A stretch of DNA of 64,000 nt from an uncultured Sphingomonadaceae bacterium (lineage in GTDB: Bacteria; Pseudomonadota; Alphaproteobacteria; Sphingomonadales; Sphingomonadaceae): positions 992,001 to 1,056,000 of the forward strand of contig CANMEE010000002.1 in assembly GCA_947496865.1 (NCBI GenBank), given 5' to 3'. Under the pieces are notes generated by a model. The model saw nothing but the letters and a program-made list of their open reading frames with translations. It was not told the DNA's origin and made no database searches. A program made the position numbers and the translations under genes. Shown here piece by piece: positions 1 through 7,046 of this stretch (position 1 is the first letter of the stretch; every line of letters starts with the position of its first letter).

Positions 1-591
1 GATGTTGCTGGGATCAACGTTGGAATCAAGAATTGCAACCACTGGAATACCAAGGACATTGGCTTCTTTAATCGCAAGCTCTTCTTTGTTGGCATCAATC
101 ACGAACATTACGTCCGGAATGCCACCCATGTCACGAATACCGCCAAGGGACAGCTCAAGCTTATCACGCTCACGCGTCATCTGCAGGGCTTCTTTCTTGG
201 TGAAACCAGCCATGTCACCAGAAAGCTGCTCTTCGAGCGTCTTCATCCGGCGAATAGAATTGGAGATGGTTTTCCAGTTGGTCAGCATGCCACCGAGCCA
301 ACGGTGGTTGACGAAATGCTGTCCGCTTGCACGGGCTGCTTCAGCGATAGGCTCTTGTGCCTGACGCTTCGTACCAACGAAAAGAACTTTCCCGCCGGAA
401 GACACTGCGTTTGCAATGAAATCAAGTGCGCGCGCGAACAAAGGCACGCTCTGCGAAAGGTCAAGAATATGGACACCGTTACGGGCTCCGAAGATGTATG
501 GTTTCATCTTTGGGTTCCAGCGGTGGGTCTGGTGGCCGAAATGCGATCCGGCTTCAATCAATTGCTGTAGGGTGACGACAGGGGCCGCCAT
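1..591 (-). CDS. rpsB: 30S ribosomal protein S2 (5' part, runs off the left edge)
   Basis: The minus strand is open from an ATG at 591 to the window edge, 197 codons without a stop. The translation begins [20 protein letters not shown] and continues with [23 protein letters not shown] and [11 protein letters not shown], all hallmark segments of bacterial S2. S2 sits on the small subunit near the mRNA exit and is needed for S1 binding. The family is usually about 230-260 residues, so the C-terminal part lies outside the window. An AAGGAG ribosome binding site (604-599) precedes the ATG by seven bases, which fixes the start. In most proteobacteria tsf (elongation factor Ts) follows rpsB; that region cannot be seen here. 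Identification is secure. Confidence 0.97.
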   Translation of the reverse strand, partial: MAAPVVTLQQLIEAGSHFGHQTHRWNPKMKPYIFGARNGVHILDLSQSVPLFARALDFIANAVSSGGKVLFVGTKRQAQEPIAEAARASGQHFVNHRWLGGMLTNWKTISNSIRRMKTLEEQLSGDMAGFTKKEALQMTRERDKLELSLGGIRDMGGIPDVMFVIDANKEELAIKEANVLGIPVVAILDSNVDPSNI

Positions 592-690
592 AATAGTTCT
601 CCTTATCCGGTTATGCCTCTGGAAAGCTGAGAACCTCGGACGACCTAAAAGGCAGACTTTGGCACCGGTATGAGTGCTTTCCATGTGGAA
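592..690 (-). promoter_or_regulatory. rpsB 5' leader with an inverted repeat
   Basis: Upstream of rpsB, GGAAAGC (621-627) and GCTTTCC (676-682) form a perfect 7-bp inverted repeat enclosing about 48 bases, which ends some 17 bases before the Shine-Dalgarno site. rpsB in other bacteria is often feedback-controlled by S2 through its mRNA leader, so this may be such an element, but the match is by position only. In the rest of the 368-base gap between rpsB and the next gene (about 690-959) I see no further gene and no clear promoter match. Confidence 0.3.
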
Positions 691-959
691 TGAGCGTGCC
701 GTTAAAGCGGAGTGGCAGGAAATGCAAGCTTAAATCGGGAAAATGATGGACTTGGTTACAGTAAGAAGCATAAAATTTGAAAATCTCAATCCGGGCGTTG
801 CTCCTTATTGCTCACGAATCATCTGAAAATTCCCATTAAATTGATCAGATACCAATTTTGCATTTGATCCTTCGATACGGTTAGATAACACAAGCACAGC
901 TGATACCGCTTGCCCTGCACATTTCACTGCGCTCATAGAACGCCAATAAGGAACGCCTG

Positions 960-2300
960 ATGAGGAAAAGAACAATTGCAGCAATGCTATTCGGAACCGT
1001 TCTGATTGGTGCCGCATCCGCTGCTTATATGGCTGCGCCAACCGTCCATGAAGGAAAAGCCGGTGAAGCCCCAGAACTAGGGCGACCCGGTGCATATGAT
1101 ATCGGAACGAGCGTCAAAAAATTTGCGCTCGAGAGCCGTACCACCATCACAACTTGGGGTGCAATTTCAGGAAATCTGACTGATGCGAACCGGGAGCTGT
1201 CAGTTCGATTCTGGTATCCGGCTGAAACCGCCGATGGCAAAAAAGCCCAATATAAGCACATCATGCGGCCACCAGGTAAGGACCCGGTGACAATTTCCTC
1301 ACAAGGCTTTGCCGTACCCGATGCCAACGCCGTTGTTGATCAAAAATACCCTCTCGTCCTTATGTCCCATGGCTTTGGTGGATGGGACACGCAGTTTAGC
1401 AATCTCGCGGAACAAATTGCTTCGCACGGCTATATCGTCGCCTCGATCGATCATGCGGACAGACCTATTGATGGTGTCACTTCTTTTTTCTTGTCCTTTG
1501 GCAATGTTCTTGTCGATAGAACTTTGGATCAGCGGCAGATTCTGACGCAGATATTGGAAGATGCTCAATCGGGATTACAAGCCTATGCTGCGCAAATTGA
1601 CGCGGATAATGTCGGATTGATTGGCTATTCTATGGGCGGATATGGGGCGATTGCTTCCGCTGGCGCTCCCTATGATTTTGCAAATAATCCCATGTCCAAT
1701 ATTCCCGAAACAGCCCAAACCGCGATGAAGGAAGCGTCACGAAAACCGCTTCCGATTAAATCACTGGTTACATTCTCCCCTTGGGGCGGTCAGCCTGACA
1801 GCAGAGCATGGACTGCAGATAGTGTGGGAAAGATTGACAAGCCCGTGCTCGTCATCGCCGGAAATCAGGATGACGTGGTAAATTACGAAGAGGGCGTGAA
1901 GTGGCTGTTCGAGAATATGACAGGGGCAGATCGCTATATGCTGGTTTACCGTGAAGCGCGGCACAATATTATCGGGAATGAATTTGATCTAGACCCAGAC
2001 GGCGAATTTACCACAACCGAATTTCTGAAAGAGCCGGTGTGGCGAAGCGATCGACTAAACGCCATCAATCAGCATTTTGTGACTGCTTTTCTGGATATGG
2101 CGCTGAAAGGCGATACAGCCAAAGCGGACTATTTGAACGTCCCCACGCCGGACTCCAACGACAGCAAATGGCCCATTGGTTTTGGTGAGCAGTTAAACGG
2201 GAAAATGGCCGGTTCCAAGGAGTCCGATCACTGGAAAGGCTTTCAGCGTCGCTGGGCCGTAGGCCTTGAAATGTACCGAATGGACAAAAGCAACAAGTAA
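960..2300 (+). CDS. exported alpha/beta hydrolase (dienelactone hydrolase / PAF-acetylhydrolase-like)
   Basis: The product has 446 residues. It starts with a basic stretch and a hydrophobic segment (about 5-22, ending ASAAYMAA), which suggests export or an N-terminal anchor. The body is an alpha/beta hydrolase: the strand LVLMSHGFGG around 132-141 supplies the oxyanion region, GYSMGG carries the nucleophile Ser224, and the tail around ARHNIIGNE is a good place for the catalytic histidine. The long N-terminal region and the spacing resemble the predicted dienelactone hydrolase / platelet-activating-factor acetylhydrolase group, so an esterase or lipase activity on a small or phospholipid-like ester is likely; the substrate is unknown. 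AAGGA lies about nine bases before the ATG. The gene stands alone, with rpsB divergent on its left. Confidence 0.75.
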   Translation: MRKRTIAAMLFGTVLIGAASAAYMAAPTVHEGKAGEAPELGRPGAYDIGTSVKKFALESRTTITTWGAISGNLTDANRELSVRFWYPAETADGKKAQYKHIMRPPGKDPVTISSQGFAVPDANAVVDQKYPLVLMSHGFGGWDTQFSNLAEQIASHGYIVASIDHADRPIDGVTSFFLSFGNVLVDRTLDQRQILTQILEDAQSGLQAYAAQIDADNVGLIGYSMGGYGAIASAGAPYDFANNPMSNIPETAQTAMKEASRKPLPIKSLVTFSPWGGQPDSRAWTADSVGKIDKPVLVIAGNQDDVVNYEEGVKWLFENMTGADRYMLVYREARHNIIGNEFDLDPDGEFTTTEFLKEPVWRSDRLNAINQHFVTAFLDMALKGDTAKADYLNVPTPDSNDSKWPIGFGEQLNGKMAGSKESDHWKGFQRRWAVGLEMYRMDKSNK

Positions 2301-2408
2301 AGGCCCGTGCAGAGACAGCGGCAATTTATAATGTTTGACTAGGTTCTTTTGCGTTTCTGCTCAGTATCGCGCTTCAAAATGGGCGCATTGGCTTTCAAGG
2401 CCATGTGA

Positions 2409-2580
2409 TTGGCGCCGCTTGAACCTAAGCTAACATCCCCATTTTGGTTAAGTGAGCCGGGGAGTCCATTTCATACAATGCGGATTAAAGAAATTTGACT
2501 ACAGCGGACTCCGGAACGTATTTTGCGACCCAACGTTCCGGCGCCCCGTTTGACTCCTCAAGTCGACGGGGCATTTTTTT
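2409..2580 (+). ncRNA. candidate intergenic small RNA
   Basis: The 354-base gap between the hydrolase and the adhesin (the two genes converge) is not empty. TTGGCG (2409-2414) and TAACAT (2431-2436), 16 bases apart, could be a promoter. Downstream lie GGAGTCC (2461-2467), its complement GGACTCC (2506-2512), then CCGGAACGT (2511-2519) paired with ACGTTCCGG (2533-2541), and finally a terminator. The GGACTCC arm and the CCGGAACGT arm share two bases, so the first two helices partly exclude each other. No ORF of note is present. This could be an independent small RNA or the processed 3' end of the hydrolase mRNA. Evidence is structural only. Confidence 0.45.
2543..2580 (+). terminator. Rho-independent terminator, plus orientation
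   Basis: GCCCCG (2543-2548) pairs with CGGGGC (2567-2572). Inside, TGACT and AGTCG extend the helix around a five-base loop, and ATTTTTTTG follows directly. On the minus strand no U-run follows the hairpin, so it works for plus-strand transcription only. It ends the candidate small RNA or the hydrolase transcript. Confidence 0.75.
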
Positions 2581-2654
2581 GTCAAAGAAAGGCACGCGAT
2601 TCTCAGCACTAGGGCTGGTTGTTCGATATTAGCACTTAAAGGGAAACCCACGCG

Positions 2655-5600
2655 CTAAAACCCAATCGCAAAGCCTACTCGTCCGCCGGTGGTGCCTTTG
2701 ACCGAAGATCCCGCAATGCCGCCGGAGAAATAGACTTTGTCCGTCAACCTGCCGACAAAAGCTGTCGAGAAGCCACGTTCGCCGCCATAGGTAGACAGGT
2801 TAAACGATAGCGACATCGTGCTGTCTGGTACGATCATGGCACCGGACATAGCCATAGACGCTGCGATCCCACCATTGGCTTGCCGGTCGATCAACGAAAC
2901 CCGACTGGCCAACGCCGCTGTTCGCGTCTCCAGCCCGGTAACCCGCCCGCCGAGATTGGCGAGCCCGCCCACGTCGAGGGATGTCGCGCCGAGATTGCCA
3001 GCGGCATCGGTGGTGACCAAGCTCAGCGCGCCTTCTTGGGCCGCCTGACTGGCTGATGAGGTCAGCCCGGATATACGCACCGTCGCATTGTCACCGCCCA
3101 ATGCGATCAGATTATCACGATCGGCAACAGCGCTTGGACCGATGGCAACCGCGCCATCGCCTATCGCCGAAGCACCGTTGCCCAGAGCGATCGCCCCATT
3201 GCCATTAGCGACGTTGAGATTACCGATGGCCACAGCCCCTGTTCCTGTTGCGCGGTTATCAGCACCCAATGCCACCGCACCTGTGCCGGTCGCGAAGTTC
3301 GGGTCACCGATGGCAACTGCGCCATTGCCAGAGGCGATATTATTGGAGCCGATGGAGACGGCTTTGCCATTTATCGCTTGGGCACCAACCCCGATGGCCA
3401 CAGACTCTTCGCCGCTGGCTTCGCTGCCCGCGCCTATCGCCAGGGCATCCTGACCGGTGGCGCTGGCGCCGGGGCCGCTGCTGTTGCTGTCAAAATAGGC
3501 CAGTTCTTCGCTGTTGGCTTCGGCCTGTGCCAGCGCGCGATTGGCATCGGTCTGCGCCTGCATCGCTTCGTTCCGCGCGGTGTTCGCGTCTGCCTGTGCT
3601 TCGACGGCCGTTTCAAAAGCCTCGTCCGCCTTGGCCTGCGCCTCGACCACGCCGGCTCCCGCTTGATCCGCCGCTAGCTGCGCCGCCCGCGCTGCTGCGC
3701 GCGCCGTATCGGCTGTGGTTTGTGCGGTTGCGGCATTGGCAAAAGCCTCATCCGCACGGGTTTGGGCCGTGGCCGCATTGGCCAGTGCCGTATTGGCTGT
3801 ACCCTGCGCATTGGCGGCGGCGTCTGCAACCATAGTCAGCTGCCCGACATTGACCGCATCGGTATCTTCGGTGCCTGCTGCAACGTTGACGATCTGCCGT
3901 TCTGCACCCACCGCGCCGACCGACAGGCTGTCCTCACGATCAGCAACGGAACCAGCGCCCAATGCGATGGAGTTAAACGCAGTTGCCTGTGCATCATTGC
4001 CGAGGGCTACCGCATCCCCGCCGGAAGCAACTGCACCAAGAGTATCATCGTCCCCGCCATCGCTGCCGATCGCTAAAGATTGGTCACCGGTGGCATCGGT
4101 GTTTACACCGATGGCCGTGCTGTTTAAACCGGCTGCGCTGCTGTTATTTCCAAGTGCGGTGCTACGGTCACCGGCGGCATCACTGAAAGACCCGATGGCC
4201 GTGCTGCGGTCACCGGTGGCATCACTGAAAGACCCGATGGCCGCACTGCGGTCACCGATGGCGTCACTGAATGAACCAATGGCGATGCCGTCTACACCGC
4301 TGGCCTCACTGAAGGAGCCAATGGCGATCCCCTCTTCACCGCTGGCGTCGCTGAAGGAGCCAATGGCGATCCCCTCTTCACCGCTGGCCTTACTGAATAC
4401 GCCAATGGCGATGCCCTCTATACCGCTGGCCTTACTGGTGCGGCCCATGGCAATGCTGCTTTCACCGCTAGCCTCACTCCTTGTACCGATTGCAGTGCTG
4501 TCTTCACCGGTAGCGCTTGCCCTTGTTCCGAAGGCGATGGCATCATCACCGGAAGCTTGTGCGCTGTTACCAACCGCGCTCGCTCCTTCCCCGCTTGCCT
4601 CGCTATTGTCACCGATTGCGGTGCTGCCAGCCGCCGAGGCCATAGCCCCGTCACCGCATTCAAGCGTGTCGGCGGGATCGTCAGCGGTGCCGGGGATGCC
4701 GTCAGGACCGGGATTGTTGCGACAGCCGCTGGCGCCCGCCACCGCGAGGGATGAGTTAAGCTGGGCCAGGTTCACAGCATCGGTGTCTTGCGTACCTGCT
4801 GCGACATTGACGATCTGCCGCTCACCGCCGACAAAGCCGACCGATAAACTGTTAGCGCGATTAGCAATGGATCCAGCGCCCAGCGCCACCGAATTAATCG
4901 CCGTTGCCTGTGTTTCATTACCGATCGCAACCGCGCCCCTGGCGGAGGCGGTAGCAGCAAGAGCGCCAATATTGTTGGGATCGTCGCCATCTGCACCAAT
5001 AGCAATAGACTGGTCACCGCTGGCCACACTTCTTGAACCGATGGCGGTGCTGCGATCACCGCTGGCTTCACTGAGAGAACCGAGTGCGGTGCTATATGCA
5101 CTGGTTGCGTCGCTGGAAGTTCCGATAGCGGTGCTGCGTTCACCGCTGGCCACACTGGACTGCCCGTTAGCAGTGCTGCTGATACCGCTAGATTCACTGA
5201 AAGTTCCGGTAGCGGTGCCACCGACCCCGCTGGCCCGACTGTCGCGTCCGATAGCGGTGCTGTTGATACCACTGGCCTCGCTGGAAGCCCCGATGGCGGC
5301 GCTGCCCAAACCGCTGGCCACGCTGCTAAATCCGGCGGCGGTACTGCGTGCAGCACTGGCCTGGCTGGAAGCTCCAATGGCGATGCTGCCGGTCCCGCTC
5401 GCCGCACTTCCGGATCCGAACGCGCTTGCTTGGGCATTGTTGGCCAATGCATCATTGCCCACTGCCGTGCTGTCATCGCCCGTGGCCCGCGCGCCCAGAG
5501 CATCGGGGTCCCGGCCATCTTCGCCTATGGCAACAGAACGCGCACCGGTGCTTCGAGAATCTATACCGATGGCAATCGAACCAGCACCAGTGGCCTGAGC

Positions 5601-6524
5601 GCCGCCGCCAAGTGCGGTGGAGCCGGATGCAATTGCCCCAAGGCCAAGCGCCACCGCCCGTTCGCTGGTCGCCTGCGCATCATTGCCGATTGCGATGGCG
5701 CCATCGGCGGATGCTATAGCACCGCGGGCATTACCGTCGGCGCCATCGGCGCCTAGCGCGATGGATTGCTCGCCGCTGGCCTCACTCAGTGCACCGATGG
5801 CTGTGCTGCGATCACCCGTTGCCTGACTGAAAGCGCCGACTGCTGTGGTTCTAACGCCGGACGCAGTGCTGACAAGCCCATTGGCGGTGCTTTCCTGACC
5901 AACCGCCCTGCTGTTTCGCCCTGTTGCAGTACTGCCTGTAGCAGTCGCATCGCTCTGTGAGCCGATGGCTGTGCTGCCAGGGGCTGTGGCCTCAGCGCGA
6001 TCTCCGAAAGCGGAACTGCCTGTGCCGCTCGCTATGCTGCCGTGCCCCACTGCGGTGCTGCTGGTGCCAGAGGCTCGACTTTCTGTGCCGATAGCCGTAC
6101 TATCAGGCGCGGTTGCCCTGCTGAATTGCCCAACGGAAACGCTGGAAGCTCCACTCGCCGAGCTTTGGAGACCGATAGCAGTGCCTCCGCCTCCGGCTAC
6201 GCTTTCAGTACCGATAGCGGTGCCTCCGCCTCCAGCTACGCTTTCAGCGCCTATGGCTATTGCCCGATCTCCATTGGCCTCGCTATTTGCGCCAATTGCA
6301 GTGCTTTGGTCGCCGGTGGCCGTTGCTCCAACGCCGCAGGCCAGTTGCTGGTCGTTCCCCTCGGCGTCTGCGCCGCCGTCATTGTCAGTTCCTGCATCAA
6401 CCACACCGTCATTATCGCGGTCGAGCAAACATGTTTCCGCCGATGACGGCGTAGCGAAGGAAAGAGCTGAAATGCTAGTGGCGACAAGAAGGCTGCGCCG
6501 GATAGTTTTGGTTGAAAGGTTCAT
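2655..6524 (-). CDS. trimeric autotransporter adhesin (YadA/Hia type), three head regions
   Basis: The product has 1289 residues. A signal peptide covers residues 1-29 (ends PSSA). A Cys-bounded, Asp-rich loop (C32-C63, containing DRDNDG, calcium-loop-like) precedes head 1 (about 65-560), built of 14-residue YadA-head repeats such as STAIGSRSVASGD. A connector with RQIVNVAAGTQDTDAVN (about 559-590) follows. A second Cys-bounded loop (C601-C623), head 2 (about 626-860) and a second connector (about 867-897) repeat the plan. Then come an Ala/Gln-rich coiled-coil stalk (about 898-1009), a short head 3 (about 1015-1145) and a C-terminal YadA anchor (about 1213-1289, ending FAIGF) that forms the outer-membrane beta-barrel. 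The role is attachment or autoaggregation at the cell surface; the ligand is unknown. AAGGAA lies eight bases before the ATG. Repeat-driven codon use produces long meaningless frames on the other strand. Confidence 0.93.
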   Translation of the reverse strand: MNLSTKTIRRSLLVATSISALSFATPSSAETCLLDRDNDGVVDAGTDNDGGADAEGNDQQLACGVGATATGDQSTAIGANSEANGDRAIAIGAESVAGGGGTAIGTESVAGGGGTAIGLQSSASGASSVSVGQFSRATAPDSTAIGTESRASGTSSTAVGHGSIASGTGSSAFGDRAEATAPGSTAIGSQSDATATGSTATGRNSRAVGQESTANGLVSTASGVRTTAVGAFSQATGDRSTAIGALSEASGEQSIALGADGADGNARGAIASADGAIAIGNDAQATSERAVALGLGAIASGSTALGGGAQATGAGSIAIGIDSRSTGARSVAIGEDGRDPDALGARATGDDSTAVGNDALANNAQASAFGSGSAASGTGSIAIGASSQASAARSTAAGFSSVASGLGSAAIGASSEASGINSTAIGRDSRASGVGGTATGTFSESSGISSTANGQSSVASGERSTAIGTSSDATSAYSTALGSLSEASGDRSTAIGSRSVASGDQSIAIGADGDDPNNIGALAATASARGAVAIGNETQATAINSVALGAGSIANRANSLSVGFVGGERQIVNVAAGTQDTDAVNLAQLNSSLAVAGASGCRNNPGPDGIPGTADDPADTLECGDGAMASAAGSTAIGDNSEASGEGASAVGNSAQASGDDAIAFGTRASATGEDSTAIGTRSEASGESSIAMGRTSKASGIEGIAIGVFSKASGEEGIAIGSFSDASGEEGIAIGSFSEASGVDGIAIGSFSDAIGDRSAAIGSFSDATGDRSTAIGSFSDAAGDRSTALGNNSSAAGLNSTAIGVNTDATGDQSLAIGSDGGDDDTLGAVASGGDAVALGNDAQATAFNSIALGAGSVADREDSLSVGAVGAERQIVNVAAGTEDTDAVNVGQLTMVADAAANAQGTANTALANAATAQTRADEAFANAATAQTTADTARAAARAAQLAADQAGAGVVEAQAKADEAFETAVEAQADANTARNEAMQAQTDANRALAQAEANSEELAYFDSNSSGPGASATGQDALAIGAGSEASGEESVAIGVGAQAINGKAVSIGSNNIASGNGAVAIGDPNFATGTGAVALGADNRATGTGAVAIGNLNVANGNGAIALGNGASAIGDGAVAIGPSAVADRDNLIALGGDNATVRISGLTSSASQAAQEGALSLVTTDAAGNLGATSLDVGGLANLGGRVTGLETRTAALASRVSLIDRQANGGIAASMAMSGAMIVPDSTMSLSFNLSTYGGERGFSTAFVGRLTDKVYFSGGIAGSSVKGTTGGRVGFAIGF

Positions 6525-6751
6525 GATGCAAATTCCTTAATTGGGGTGAGCGCCATTATGGCTGCTTGGCGGGCGGGTCGGCCCAATGATGTCTGATGGA
6601 TATCTGGAGTGCTTGGTGGGCACGCGCGAAATGGACGGGACACCGGGGAGCACCCCGCCCATTCCCGCGGGTGCCTACTCATGCCCCCTCGACATCGAGC
6701 CTCGAAGGCTCGAATCTCGGTCGTGCGACAGCGCGTAAAATAGTGGCTCAT
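6521..6751 (-). CDS. candidate 76-codon leader ORF coupled to the adhesin gene
   Basis: An ATG at 6751 has a near-perfect ribosome binding site (GGAGG, five bases upstream). The frame runs to a TGA whose bases overlap the adhesin ATG (ATGA, 6521-6524). The product starts MSHYFTRCRTTEIRAFEARC and is rich in Arg, Cys and Pro, unlike a normal folded protein, with no homologue that I recognise. The arrangement would suit a leader peptide or translational coupling. A strong hairpin (6695-6713) lies inside it. It could equally be chance: the region is untranslated leader otherwise, and the adhesin has its own usable ribosome binding site. Confidence 0.35.
   Translation of the reverse strand: MSHYFTRCRTTEIRAFEARCRGGMSRHPREWAGCSPVSRPFRACPPSTPDIHQTSLGRPARQAAIMALTPIKEFAS
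6695..6713. repeat. 8-bp inverted repeat with a three-base loop in the adhesin leader
   Basis: TCGAGCCT-CGA-AGGCTCGA is a perfect palindrome about 170 bases before the adhesin start. No U-run follows on either strand, so it is not a simple terminator. It could act as an mRNA hairpin controlling the leader ORF or as a dyad protein-binding site. Confidence 0.6.
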
Positions 6752-6945
6752 ATGGTCCTCCCCGGTGCTTTCAAACCGCCGGTCTCTGGTCGATAACCGG
6801 CGTAGAAATGGAGGCAGCGACGATGACCGGCGCTGGGCCGAGTCCGTCCGTTTGCAATATGCCGTTTCCAGCCATTGCACTGCCGATCCGTTTCTGAGAT
6901 GATGTAAACAGCGGTAAAGGGAGGGAAAAAGGGGTCGTGGCCAGA

Positions 6946-6976
6946 TTGTCCGAAACGCATCCAATTTTGTCCGAAA
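6946..6976 (+). promoter_or_regulatory. tandem direct repeat, likely AraC-type operator
   Basis: TTGTCCGAAA occurs twice, at 6946-6955 and 6967-6976, exactly 21 bp apart (two helical turns), each preceded by a CCA at about the same distance. A weaker copy (TGTCTCGAAA) follows at 7000-7009. AraC-family proteins typically bind such direct half-sites on one DNA face. The site is 71-101 bases upstream of the membrane AraC gene and about 200 bases upstream of the divergent adhesin leader, so it could serve autoregulation, adhesin control or both. No clear sigma-70 promoter could be assigned in the rest of the 6752-7046 interval. Confidence 0.5.
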
Positions 6977-7046
6977 TACGCTCTTCATGGTCTAACGGCT
7001 GTCTCGAAATACCATGCAAGTGGCTATTTCCGGAAGAATCACCGTG

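Noticed and set aside
3715..5598. A 627-codon open frame on the plus strand across the adhesin gene
   Set aside because: It is a shadow of the repetitive adhesin: the translation is an Ala/Pro/Leu/Ser repeat with the same period as the head repeats, and other long empty frames occur there for the same reason.
2655..6300. Regularly spaced repeats resembling an array of short direct repeats
   Set aside because: They are in-frame 14-residue codon repeats of a protein and not identical repeats with unique spacers, so this is not a CRISPR array.
6695..6730. GGCTCGAATCT resembling a tRNA T-loop
   Set aside because: The bases flanking it cannot form a T-stem and no acceptor or anticodon stems can be drawn; it is part of a hairpin.
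6521..6988. A longer minus-strand frame extending the leader ORF to 6988
   Set aside because: The added N-terminal part overlaps the direct-repeat operator region, lacks a ribosome binding site and has no protein-like features; only the 6751 start is worth considering.
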